From Herbiconiux gentiana (GTDB taxonomy: Bacteria; Actinomycetota; Actinomycetes; Actinomycetales; Microbacteriaceae): a stretch of 64,000 bases of DNA. This document shows positions 33,376-41,406 of this stretch, in pieces (the first letter of the stretch is position 1; each line of letters opens with the position of its first letter). Where the stretch lies: positions 558,001-622,000 of the forward strand of contig NZ_JANTEZ010000002.1 of assembly GCF_024978135.1 (NCBI RefSeq), given 5' to 3'. Below the pieces are notes generated by a model. The model saw only the letters and a list, made by a program, of their open reading frames with translations. It was not told the origin of the DNA and searched no databases. The position numbers and the translations under genes were made by a program.

Positions 33376-33420
33376 TGTCCGCGCGAGGGCCATGACCGGC
33401 CGAGCGGCTTTCCCTAGCGT
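33376..33420 (+). promoter_or_regulatory. Shared-dyad promoter B (aldo/keto reductase operon), probably leaderless
   Basis: TGTCCGCGCGAGGGCCA (33376-33392) is followed after 22 bp by TAGCGT (33415-33420). The ATG at 33431 is only 10 bp beyond the -10 box and has no ribosome-binding site, so a leaderless or near-leaderless mRNA is expected. Confidence 0.65.
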
Positions 33421-33430
33421 CGAACACATC

Positions 33431-34306
33431 ATGACGACGACCGACTCACACCCGACAGCTTCCGATGCCGGCACATTCGCCATAGGCGGTGAACTCACGG
33501 TGAATCGCCTCGGCTTCGGGTCGATGCAACTCACCGGCCGCAATGCTTTCGGTCCTTCGCCCGATGTCGAGCGAGCACACCGCGTCTTGCGACGAGCGGT
33601 CGAGCTCGGCGTTACCTTCATCGACACAGCGGATGCCTATGGCCCCGGCGTCGCCGAATCGTTGATCGCCAGCGCGCTCACCCCCTACGCCCCCGACCTG
33701 GTGATCGGCACGAAGGGCGGATTCGTCCGCGGGCGCCGAGGAGAGTGGATCGTCAATGGCAATCCGACCCACCTCCGCGAAGCACTCGAAGGCAGCCTCA
33801 AACGACTCGGTCGGGATGTCATCGACCTGTACCAGCTCCATCGGGTCGACCACGCAGTCCCACTGGCCGATCAGATCGGAGCACTCGAAGACCTTCGACG
33901 GGAAGGAAAGATCCGACACATCGGGTTGAGCGAGGTGACGGTGGAACAGATTCAAGCCGCACGCGAGATAGCGCCCATCGCAACCGTGCAGAACCTCTAC
34001 AACCTCGTCGACCGAGACGCCGAGGAGGTCGTCGAATTCTGTACCGCGAACGACATCGGATTCATCCCCTGGTTTCCGCTCGCCACCGGCGCGCTCACTC
34101 GACCGTCCGGGCCGTTGGGTGACATCGCGAAACGCACAGGGGCATCCCCTTCCCAGATCGCGCTCGCCTGGCTCCTGCGTCGTTCGCCCGTGATGATACC
34201 GATTCCAGGGACGAGCAATCCCTCGCACGTCGACGACAACGTCGCCGCCGGATCACTTCAGTTGCGGGAGGATGAGGTCGCCCTCCTGAGCAGGATCCGC
34301 CGATGA
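33431..34306 (+). CDS. aldo/keto reductase
   Basis: 291 aa (alpha/beta)8-barrel NADPH reductase. LGFGSMQLTGRNAFG precedes the catalytic Asp/Tyr segment FIDTADAYGPGVAESLIASAL. The lysine is in LVIGTKGGF, and the histidine in LYQLHRVDHAVPLADQIGALEDLRREGKIRHIGLSEVTVEQI. The C-terminus IPIPGTSNPSHVDDNVAAGSLQL binds NADP. It reduces aldehydes or ketones in the cytoplasm. The ATG at 33431 fits the near-leaderless promoter. It heads a four-gene operon with ATGA overlaps (MFS pump, hydrolase, unknown protein). Confidence 0.93.
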   Translation: MTTTDSHPTASDAGTFAIGGELTVNRLGFGSMQLTGRNAFGPSPDVERAHRVLRRAVELGVTFIDTADAYGPGVAESLIASALTPYAPDLVIGTKGGFVRGRRGEWIVNGNPTHLREALEGSLKRLGRDVIDLYQLHRVDHAVPLADQIGALEDLRREGKIRHIGLSEVTVEQIQAAREIAPIATVQNLYNLVDRDAEEVVEFCTANDIGFIPWFPLATGALTRPSGPLGDIAKRTGASPSQIALAWLLRRSPVMIPIPGTSNPSHVDDNVAAGSLQLREDEVALLSRIRR

Positions 34307-35538
34307 CGTCGACGGATGACCGGCGGCCACGGTCGCAGACTCTCGCGCTGGCTGGAACCGTTTTTGCCTCTGTCGTGGTGGCAGCAGCAGCGGGCGCAGG
34401 CACGCCATTGCTTTCGCTGTATCAGCGCACCTGGGGCTTTCCTCTTTGGCAGCTCACATTGGCGTTCGCGATCTACGCGGTGGCACTCCTCACGACTCTC
34501 CTCATTGCAGGGTCGCTCTCCGATCACCTCGGCAGGCGGCCGATCCTCATCGGCGCGTTGATTCTGATGGTGCTCGCAAGCACGCTCTTTCTGATCGATG
34601 ACCAAATCGGGTGGGTCATTGCAGCACGGGCCATCCAGGGGATGGCTACCGGAGCTGCCACGAGCACCTTCACTGCGGCGATCATCGAGCTGGCGTCGGC
34701 ACGTCACAAACCAGTGATGACCGTGGTGACCAGCGCGGCACCGGTCGGAGGGTTAGCCCTTGGCGCCCTGTCCACCGGTGCAGCGAGCGACCTGCTTACC
34801 GACCCCACCCGAGTGGTGTTCGGCATGTTGATCGTGTTCTTCCTTATCGGGATCATTGCTGTCTCCGTCGCTCGAGAGACCCGGGCACCGCTGGCGGGGG
34901 CGATCCGTTCTCTCCGCCCTCGTCTGGTGGCGCCGGCCGCGGCGCGCAGCTGGTTCATCTCCGTCGCGCCACTGGTCGCATCTGGCTGGATGTTCTCAGG
35001 ACTCTTCCTGGGATTGGCTCCGACGTTCGACCGGTCTGAGTTCGCGATCGAGAGCGGCACTCTGAACGGGCTCATCGTTGCGCTGCAGCCAGCGTCTGCA
35101 GCGCTGGTCGGACTCGTGTTCTCCAGGGTTCGGCCCCGCCTCGCGGCCATGACTGGATCGGTTCTCATGCTCGCCGGGGCAGCGGTGACTCTCGCCGGCC
35201 TGGCTAGTGGCTCCCTGGTAGCGACAGCGGTGGGAGCGGTCGTGGGTGGTGCCGGGCAGGGGGCCGGATTCGGCTCCTCCCTCAGGATTCTGGCCCCGCT
35301 GTCGAACGGCACCGATCGAGCCGGGATGTTCTCCGCCGTGTACCTGATCGCCTACGCGAGTTACGGCATACCGGTGCTCGCGGCGGGTGCGCTCTCCGGA
35401 CTTTCGGACCTGTCGACAGTCGTGGTGATCTACTGCGCCGTGGTCGCCGTTCTCGCCGCCTGGGCATTGATCTCGATCTATCGGATTGACCGCCGCGGCA
35501 ATCAATCTACGACCCGAAGTAAAGGAATCTCTTCATGA
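34303..35538 (+). CDS. MFS transporter
   Basis: 411 aa, 12 hydrophobic segments. The motif-A loop reads GSLSDHLGRRPILIGALILMVLAS after TM2; motif C-like glycine/proline segments (SAAPVGGLALGALSTGAASDLL) in TM5 suggest an efflux-type antiporter. It starts in an ATGA overlap with the aldo/keto reductase stop and ends in another with the hydrolase gene, so export and chemical modification of one compound class seem linked. A specific substrate cannot be named. Confidence 0.9.
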   Translation: MTSTDDRRPRSQTLALAGTVFASVVVAAAAGAGTPLLSLYQRTWGFPLWQLTLAFAIYAVALLTTLLIAGSLSDHLGRRPILIGALILMVLASTLFLIDDQIGWVIAARAIQGMATGAATSTFTAAIIELASARHKPVMTVVTSAAPVGGLALGALSTGAASDLLTDPTRVVFGMLIVFFLIGIIAVSVARETRAPLAGAIRSLRPRLVAPAAARSWFISVAPLVASGWMFSGLFLGLAPTFDRSEFAIESGTLNGLIVALQPASAALVGLVFSRVRPRLAAMTGSVLMLAGAAVTLAGLASGSLVATAVGAVVGGAGQGAGFGSSLRILAPLSNGTDRAGMFSAVYLIAYASYGIPVLAAGALSGLSDLSTVVVIYCAVVAVLAAWALISIYRIDRRGNQSTTRSKGISS

Positions 35539-36428
35539 CCATCACCTCAGAGACAGAGCCGGTGACATCGCACAGCGCACCGAATCTGGTGATTCGAGCA
35601 GCAAACGGAGAGGAGTATGCCTACCGGCGGTTCGGAACCGTCTCCGATGGAGTGCCTACTGTCTTCCTCCAGCATTTCCGCGGCAACCTCGACAACTGGG
35701 ACCCGGTGCTGGTGGATGCCATCGCCGAGAGGCGCGAAGTCATCCTGGTCGACAATGTCGGCGTCGGCGGATCCTCCGGCGCGGTACCGACGACTGTGGC
35801 GCAGATGGCTCGTGACATCACAGCGTTCTTGGACGCACTCGAAGTGACGCGTTACGATCTGTTCGGATTCTCGCTGGGTGGCTTCGTCGCACAGGAGCTC
35901 GCCCTTCTTCGGCCGACCGCAGTTCGCACCGTGACACTGGCCGGCACCGGCCCCATGGGGGCTCCGCGTATGCACGGTTGGCGAGAAGACATTCGGCGCG
36001 AGTCACACCACGACCAGAGCACAGCAGAGAGCCTGCTCTACATCTTCTTCGCCCACACCGACTCCAGTAGGGCGCTCGGCGCGCAGTTCCTGACCCGCAT
36101 CTTCGAGCGGCAGGAGGATCGCGATGCCCCAACCACGACGGCCGCGCGGGACGCCCAGTATGACGCCGTTCTCGACTGGGGCATCCCCGACCTCGGCAAG
36201 CTCGAACGACTTCGTGGCATCACGCAGCCCACACTGATCCTCCAGGGCGACAACGACCTCATGATCCCCACGCCAGGCAGCCATATCCTGGCCGGGCTCA
36301 TCCCCGATGCACGGCTGCATGTCTTCCCGGACGCCGCACATGCATCGATCTTCCAGTACCCCGAGCAGGCGGCTGCGCTTGTGAACGCCTTCCTCGATTC
36401 AACCACTAACCGAAAGGAAGACTCATGA
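35535..36428 (+). CDS. alpha/beta hydrolase
   Basis: 297 aa. The fold markers are FLQHFRGNLDNWDPVLVDAIAERREVILVDNVGVGGSSG, nucleophile elbow GFSLGGFVAQELAL (Ser at about residue 118), the acid in LILQGDNDLMIPTPGSHIL and the base in FPDAAHASIFQYPE. It resembles the epoxide-hydrolase/haloperoxidase-like group, but the substrate is unknown. No signal peptide is present. It is the third gene of the aldo/keto reductase operon, with ATGA overlaps at both ends. Confidence 0.9.
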   Translation: MTITSETEPVTSHSAPNLVIRAANGEEYAYRRFGTVSDGVPTVFLQHFRGNLDNWDPVLVDAIAERREVILVDNVGVGGSSGAVPTTVAQMARDITAFLDALEVTRYDLFGFSLGGFVAQELALLRPTAVRTVTLAGTGPMGAPRMHGWREDIRRESHHDQSTAESLLYIFFAHTDSSRALGAQFLTRIFERQEDRDAPTTTAARDAQYDAVLDWGIPDLGKLERLRGITQPTLILQGDNDLMIPTPGSHILAGLIPDARLHVFPDAAHASIFQYPEQAAALVNAFLDSTTNRKEDS

Positions 36429-37144
36429 GCACTCTGCTCGCGAAGATCATCGACGTGCACGGTGGCACTGGCTGGAGCCAGGCTGAGCGGATCACAGCGA
36501 CACGCCACTTCGGGGGCGCTTTCTGGGCGTTGAAGGGCGTCCCCGGGATCGCAGACGAAGGACAGTTCACGGTGGATCTGAACCGAGAGCACACCCAACT
36601 TCACAATTTTGGCGGCGAAGGCCTGCACACCGACTTCACGCCGACTCGAGTCGCGATCGTCCGCGCGGACGGATCGATCGTCGAGGAGCTGACTGATCCG
36701 CGCGCCTCGTTCGAAGGTCACGTGCTGACCACCCCATGGACCCCGCTGCAGCTGGCGTACTTCACCGGCTACGCGATGTGGACGTACAACACGGAGCCGC
36801 ACTCCTTCACCCTTCCGGGCGTGGTCACGGAGGAGCTCGGACCCTGGACGGAGGAGGACGGCCAGGTGTGGGACCGATTGCAGGTCACCTACCCGGGCAC
36901 CATTGCAACGCACACACCAATTCAGGTCCTCTACGCGGACCGCGACGGCGTGCTTCACCGGCGCGACTACTCCGTGGACGTCGCGGGCGGCTCACCGAGC
37001 GTGGAATACATGACGGAGCAGACCGTGTTCGACGGACTCTTGCTGCCCAAGCACAGGGAAATCTACGTCCGCGACGAAAACGGCCATGCTCAGCGTGAGC
37101 CGCTGATCGTCTCCATCGACATCGACGACGTGTCCGTCGGTTGA
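36425..37144 (+). CDS. Uncharacterised protein of the aldo/keto reductase operon
   Basis: I do not recognise a named family. The 239-aa product has no signal peptide or membrane segment. It is rich in aromatic residues and alternating strands (RHFGGAFWALKGVPG, LQLAYFTGYAMWTYNTEPHSFTLPGVV, DGVLHRRDYSVDVAGGSP), suggesting an all-beta, ligand-binding fold. The ATGA overlap with the preceding hydrolase and its place at the operon end show that it is expressed with the reductase, pump and hydrolase. A binding protein, or an enzyme of the same detoxification route, is possible but unsupported. Confidence 0.8.
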   Translation: MSTLLAKIIDVHGGTGWSQAERITATRHFGGAFWALKGVPGIADEGQFTVDLNREHTQLHNFGGEGLHTDFTPTRVAIVRADGSIVEELTDPRASFEGHVLTTPWTPLQLAYFTGYAMWTYNTEPHSFTLPGVVTEELGPWTEEDGQVWDRLQVTYPGTIATHTPIQVLYADRDGVLHRRDYSVDVAGGSPSVEYMTEQTVFDGLLLPKHREIYVRDENGHAQREPLIVSIDIDDVSVG

Positions 37145-37188
37145 TGGGTGTTGGCATTCATCGACCCACCGTTCACCGTCCGCAATGA

Positions 37189-37719
37189 CTAGTCGACGAG
37201 CGACTGAGCCAACGCCGCCAGTCGCTTGGCCGAGTGGTCATCAGCGGGTCGCCACACGACAAGCACGTCCCCTCGATCACCGGGAATCAGAAGCTGCTGG
37301 TAGGTGAGAGTCATGACGCCGAACCGGTCCACCCGAAAGGGGAACGTTCCCCTGGTCGGAGCCGGCACGGATCGTGCCCACACGGTAGCAAAATCGGGGC
37401 TGAGCGCTGCGAGCTCACCGACGACCTCGACGTACTCCTCGTCCTCGCCGTAGCTGGCAAGAGTCGCCCGCAGGCTGGACGCCACCTGCTCGCTCGCGTC
37501 GTCCCAGTCGATACCAGTACGTTCCAATGTCCTGTCGAGAAACGCGGCGCGCGCCAAGTTCACCTCGACGGCGAAGATCGGCAGGAGCGCCGTCGCGAGA
37601 CCGTTAGCCGCAAAGACCGAGAGGTGCTTGTCGTGCGCGAACGCCGGCACCCCTGCCCACGAGTCGATCAGGGCGACGGCACCGGCGCGATCGGGGACAT
37701 CCTGATGTTCGCGGAGCAT
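37189..37719 (-). pseudogene. MmyB-like ligand-binding domain without HTH (second copy)
   Basis: The 176-aa frame holds only the ligand-binding part of an XRE/MmyB regulator: AVALIDSWAGVPAFAHDKHLSVFAANGLATALLPIFAVEVNLARAAFLD ... VASSLRATLASYGEDEEYVEVVGELAALSPDFATVWARSVPAPTRGTFPFRVDRFGVMTLTYQQLLIPGDRGDVLVVW. It begins almost exactly at the domain boundary (ATG 37719). The upstream DNA carries no helix-turn-helix in any frame I could see. It converges with the operon ending at 37144. It is either a truncated regulator or a free-standing sensor domain; the similar fragment at 22126-22626 makes the pattern notable. Confidence 0.6.
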
Positions 37720-37858
37720 GACCCCAACGCTAACGTGCCGCCGACAGACTGAAGGTGTTCCTCGGAGGGCCACGATGATCGGGTGGTGAAACGGTCCTTC
37801 GAAGGGCCACCACCGGCTGGCCGCCCACCGGTAGTTTCGAGCCGACGAAAGGGCAGCC

Positions 37859-39523
37859 ATGTCGGAATTCCTGAGACCCGAGGGCACCGCCCCGACGGAC
37901 GTTGCGGATGCGTTCAGCCACCTGGAACCGGCATTGATCGAGCGACTCGAGAGATACGGAGAGGTGCTCGAGATGCAACCTGGCACAGTCCTCTATCTGG
38001 CGGGCCGAGATGAGCAAGAGCTGTTCTTCGTACTCCGCGGAGCGGTCGAGATTCTGGGATACGCCCCGGTATCAGCAGAGTCGGACGTCCTGGTGCGCTA
38101 CGCGCCGGGTGAAGTGGGAGGCGAGTTGGCTCTGCTGACGGGCCAGAAGTCCTTCGTTACTGCGCAGGTGACTGTGCCGTCGACAATCCGTCGGTTCAGT
38201 TCAGCGGAGCTTCGACGGATCATGGACGACGAGACCGAACTGTCAGACGCCCTCCTACGGATGTTCGTCGCCCGCCGGGAGTTGCTTCGCTCCGGCGTCG
38301 TCGCCAATTCGATCGAGATCATCGGCGATTCCCACTCGAGCGCATCCTTGGAACTTCGAAGCTATGCCGCCCGCCAGGGTGTGCCTCACCTCTGGTTCGA
38401 CGCCGAGTCGGAGACCGGCCGACGCCGAATGGTCGAGACCGGACTCACATCGACGGACCTGCCGATGGTGTACAGCGCGAAAGGTGTGTTCCCGAGCACG
38501 ACTCCGGGCGAGCTGGCCGAGGTCTTGGGGTTGACCTTCCCGGCCGCCGGAAGGGATGTGGAGTTGCTCGTCATCGGCGCTGGGCCCGCCGGCATGGCGG
38601 CGGCTGTCTACGGCGCTTCAGAGGGACTGCAGACAGTGGTTCTGGACGCCGTCAGCATCGGCGGACAGGCCGCAGCAAGCGCCAGGATAGAGAACTATCT
38701 GGGCTTTCCATCAGGCATCAGCGGCGCTGAGCTGCTGAAGCAGTCGACGTTCCAAGCGGAGAAGTTCGGCGCCCAGATCTACACTCCCTGCAGAGTCGAA
38801 CGCCTCGACTCCTCGTCAGGCGTTCTCCGGATCGAGCTTTCCGATGGCGCGGTGCTCGCACCGCGCGCGGTGATCATCGCGTCAGGGGCGAAGTACCGAG
38901 CTCTTCCCCTGAATCGCTGGGACGAGTTCGAGATGACGAGCATCTATTACGCCGCGACCGACATCGAGGTCCGAGAGTGTGCCGGGCACCCGGTCGTCGT
39001 GGTGGGGGGTGCGAATTCAGCCGGTCAGGCCGCACTTTATCTGGCGACCGCGGGAAGTGACGTCACGATCGTCGTCCGTGGTGACATCCGCGCGAAGATG
39101 TCGAGCTACCTGGTCGATCGTGTTACTGCGACGCCGCAGATCCACGTGCTCGACCGCTCGGAGATCACCACGCTGCACGGGAGCCGGCTGTTGGAGGCCG
39201 TGACCGTCGGGGGATCGGATGGAGAACAGCTGATCGACTGCACGGCGCTGTTCTGCTTCGCCGGCGCCACACCTCAGACCGAATGGCTTTCGGACATCGG
39301 CACGGACGCGGAGGGCTTCATCCTGACCGACACCGATGTCACAACGGAGGAGGGCGACGTGTGGGCGAATCTCGGGAGGAATCCGCTGCCATTCGAGACC
39401 ACGATCCCGATGGTCTTCGCCGTCGGCGATGTCCGGCATGGTTCGATGAAGCGTGTCGCAGCCGCCGTCGGTGAAGGGGCAAGTGCAGTGCACTCAGTTC
39501 ACCGTGGCATCGGTTGGACCTGA
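37859..39523 (+). CDS. cyclic-nucleotide-binding domain fused to thioredoxin-reductase-like FAD oxidoreductase
   Basis: 554 aa. Residues about 15-140 form a CAP/cNMP-binding-like barrel (VLEMQPGTVLYLAGRDEQELFFVLRGAVEIL ... RYAPGEVGGELALLTGQKSFVTAQV). A short thioredoxin-like linker follows (HLWFDAESETGRRRMVETGLTSTDLPMV). The C-terminal 320 residues are a TrxR-type flavoprotein: VIGAGPAGMAAAVYGASEGLQTVVLD, GGQAAASARIENYLGFP, VVVVGGANSAGQAALYLA and AVGDVRHGSMKRVAAAVGEGASAV. The redox CxxC is missing: the expected site reads YYAATDIE. It is probably an FAD/NADPH enzyme with a different acceptor, gated by a nucleotide or other ligand. It overlaps the LysR gene tail to tail by 30 bp. Confidence 0.88.
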   Translation: MSEFLRPEGTAPTDVADAFSHLEPALIERLERYGEVLEMQPGTVLYLAGRDEQELFFVLRGAVEILGYAPVSAESDVLVRYAPGEVGGELALLTGQKSFVTAQVTVPSTIRRFSSAELRRIMDDETELSDALLRMFVARRELLRSGVVANSIEIIGDSHSSASLELRSYAARQGVPHLWFDAESETGRRRMVETGLTSTDLPMVYSAKGVFPSTTPGELAEVLGLTFPAAGRDVELLVIGAGPAGMAAAVYGASEGLQTVVLDAVSIGGQAAASARIENYLGFPSGISGAELLKQSTFQAEKFGAQIYTPCRVERLDSSSGVLRIELSDGAVLAPRAVIIASGAKYRALPLNRWDEFEMTSIYYAATDIEVRECAGHPVVVVGGANSAGQAALYLATAGSDVTIVVRGDIRAKMSSYLVDRVTATPQIHVLDRSEITTLHGSRLLEAVTVGGSDGEQLIDCTALFCFAGATPQTEWLSDIGTDAEGFILTDTDVTTEEGDVWANLGRNPLPFETTIPMVFAVGDVRHGSMKRVAAAVGEGASAVHSVHRGIGWT

Positions 39524-40444
39524 CGTGATGAGTGGCAGCTTGTAGTCGCGATAGTCGGTTTCCGAAATGAATTGCTCGAGTTCCAGTACCGCTGCCGACG
39601 GTTTCAGGTTGCGGAGACGAGCGACCACAACACGTCTCTTCGCATGTTCGTCCAGGACGGGCAGAGCGACAAGACCATCCTGGCCGACGAGCGCGACACC
39701 CAGCGCACCCATGACACCGACCCCGAGATTCGCGCGGACCATCGCGGCGAGCGTGCTGGGCGATGCAACCAGTCTGCTGGAGGACGGCCGCACCCGGGCC
39801 GCCTGCAGGAGATGCTCGACATCGGGGGAGATTCCTCCTGCTCCACTCCCGTCTCCAGGGGTGATGATCTCCTCGCCGTCGAGTTCCGCGATCGCGACAT
39901 GTCCGCGGGCTGCTAGCCGATGATCAGGGTGCACCAGGACGATCAGCGACTCGCGCCACAACTCCGTCCACATAAGTTCCGGGTGCCTCTCGATATGAGC
40001 CAAGGAGATCAGCGCAAGATCGGCGGAGCGAGTGAACAACTGGTCCGCAAGGCTCGCCGTCGGAACTTCGACGACTTCGACTGCCACCGCTCGATGCACT
40101 CGACCGAATCGGTCCAGCAGTCGTGGCAGGACCAGGCTCGCGACACTCGACATGCTTCCCAGTCTCACGACCCCGTACGCTGCGCCATTCAGAGCGGCCA
40201 CTTCGGTCCGGGCGACGTCGAGGCTTGCGAGAATGTCTCGCGCATGCCCCAAGAACGCCTCTCCGGCGGCCGTGAGCGCGACAGGGCGGGTCTGACGGTT
40301 CAGCAGGTCGGCTCCGAGCTCGCGCTCCAAGCTCGCTACGTCGGCGCTCACGCGGGACTGAGCTCGATGAAGAATCAGGCCGGCCTTCACGAACCCCCCG
40401 CGGTCGACAACGGTAACGAAGGATTTGAGCCAGACGAGTTGCAT
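39494..40444 (-). CDS. LysR family transcriptional regulator
   Basis: 316 aa. The N-terminal winged HTH is MQLVWLKSFVTVVDRGGFVKAGLILHRAQSRVSADVASLERELGADLLNRQTRPVALTAAGEAFLGHARDIL. The effector domain spans residues about 90-295 (VVRLGSMSSVASLVLPRLLDRF ... ELWRESLIVLVHPDHRLAARG). It is divergent from the decarboxylase-like/MatC-like pair, with a T-N11-A dyad at 40458-40474, so it likely activates them in response to a malonate-like acid. Its own -10 (TATAGT, 40457-40452) is 7 bp from the ATG, so the transcript is probably leaderless. Confidence 0.92.
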   Translation of the reverse strand: MQLVWLKSFVTVVDRGGFVKAGLILHRAQSRVSADVASLERELGADLLNRQTRPVALTAAGEAFLGHARDILASLDVARTEVAALNGAAYGVVRLGSMSSVASLVLPRLLDRFGRVHRAVAVEVVEVPTASLADQLFTRSADLALISLAHIERHPELMWTELWRESLIVLVHPDHRLAARGHVAIAELDGEEIITPGDGSGAGGISPDVEHLLQAARVRPSSSRLVASPSTLAAMVRANLGVGVMGALGVALVGQDGLVALPVLDEHAKRRVVVARLRNLKPSAAVLELEQFISETDYRDYKLPLITSGPTDATVN

Positions 40445-40457
40445 ATCTCTCACTATA

Positions 40458-40474
40458 CATCCGCTTTTCGGATG
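40458..40474. promoter_or_regulatory. Candidate LysR binding site
   Basis: CATCCG-CTTTT-CGGATG is a perfect 6-bp dyad containing a T-N11-A core. It overlaps the LysR promoter (TATAGT at 40457-40452) and lies about 45 bp before a TAGCGT box (40519-40524) that could serve the decarboxylase-like gene. Confidence 0.65.
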
Positions 40475-40564
40475 CTCACTAGCAGGAACGCATAGGGTGG
40501 GGTCGGCCTTCTCGGCACTAGCGTCGTGTCTCACACCGCCACTCTCAACGATGAGGAGAACATC

Positions 40565-41356
40565 ATGACCGATACCGCACTGCTGGCCGGCACCACGCAC
40601 GATCGCACCCGCTACGTCAATGCGATGGGCCCTCGTGGGGTCATCGGGATCATGACCCCGGGGCCGAACGTGGTGGTCGAGAACGAGATGATGGATATGA
40701 GGCCAGCCGGGGTGATCAATGCAGTGGACCGGTATTACGTCCCGAACCAGTCGATCGCAGAGGACGAGGACTGGGCCATCATCATGAGGCACGTCGCCGC
40801 GAACCTCGATGACTCGGTGCATCGCCTGAACGAAGCCCTGATCGATCATCTGATCCTCGGGATGTCTTCGCAGAGCTTCATGGGTGGGGTCAAGGGGAGC
40901 TTCGCCCTGCAGGAACACCTCGAGAACGAGTCAGGCGTTCCCGTAACGATGGGCGCGCAGGCCGCCGAGGCGGCCTTCGATGCGGTCGGTGCTCGGAAGA
41001 TCGCTCTTGTCACCCCGTATTACCCGATCATCGAGAAGCACGCCGCTTCCTACTTCAACGACCGAGGCTACGACGTGGTCCACGTCGAGGGTCTGAAATG
41101 CAAGAGCATCATCGAGGTGGCATCGCAGTCGGCGGAACGACTCTCCGATGCCGTTCTGGTCGCCGACTCGTACAAGCCTGACGCCATCATCCAGCTGGGA
41201 ACGAACCTCCACTTCGCTCAGGTGGCCCAGGACATGGAGAAGAAGCTCCATAAGCCCGTGTTCGCGGTGGGAACCGCGATCTACTGGAGCGCCCTGCGCA
41301 AAATGGGCATCAACGACCAGTACACCGGGTTTGGCAGCTTGCTCGAATCACACTGA
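40565..41356 (+). CDS. arylmalonate decarboxylase/maleate isomerase-like (Asp/Glu racemase superfamily)
   Basis: 263 aa. GVIGIMTPGPNVVVENEMMDMRP begins the fold. HLILGMSSQSFMGG (about residues 95-108) stands where racemases and maleate isomerase have the first catalytic Cys (ACTS), here Met/Ser. The second catalytic position is kept in HVEGLKCKSI (Cys179), the only cysteine in the protein. One cysteine at this second site is the pattern of arylmalonate decarboxylase, so decarboxylation of a substituted malonate is favoured over racemisation (inference). ATG 40565 has GAGGAG 6 bp upstream; an upstream GTG at 40526 is less likely. A MatC-like carrier follows by 50 bp. Confidence 0.8.
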   Translation: MTDTALLAGTTHDRTRYVNAMGPRGVIGIMTPGPNVVVENEMMDMRPAGVINAVDRYYVPNQSIAEDEDWAIIMRHVAANLDDSVHRLNEALIDHLILGMSSQSFMGGVKGSFALQEHLENESGVPVTMGAQAAEAAFDAVGARKIALVTPYYPIIEKHAASYFNDRGYDVVHVEGLKCKSIIEVASQSAERLSDAVLVADSYKPDAIIQLGTNLHFAQVAQDMEKKLHKPVFAVGTAIYWSALRKMGINDQYTGFGSLLESH

Positions 41357-41406
41357 CGCCAGCCCACTCCTTCCGAGCACTTCCTTCTTCTCTTTCGGAG
41401 CCGACG

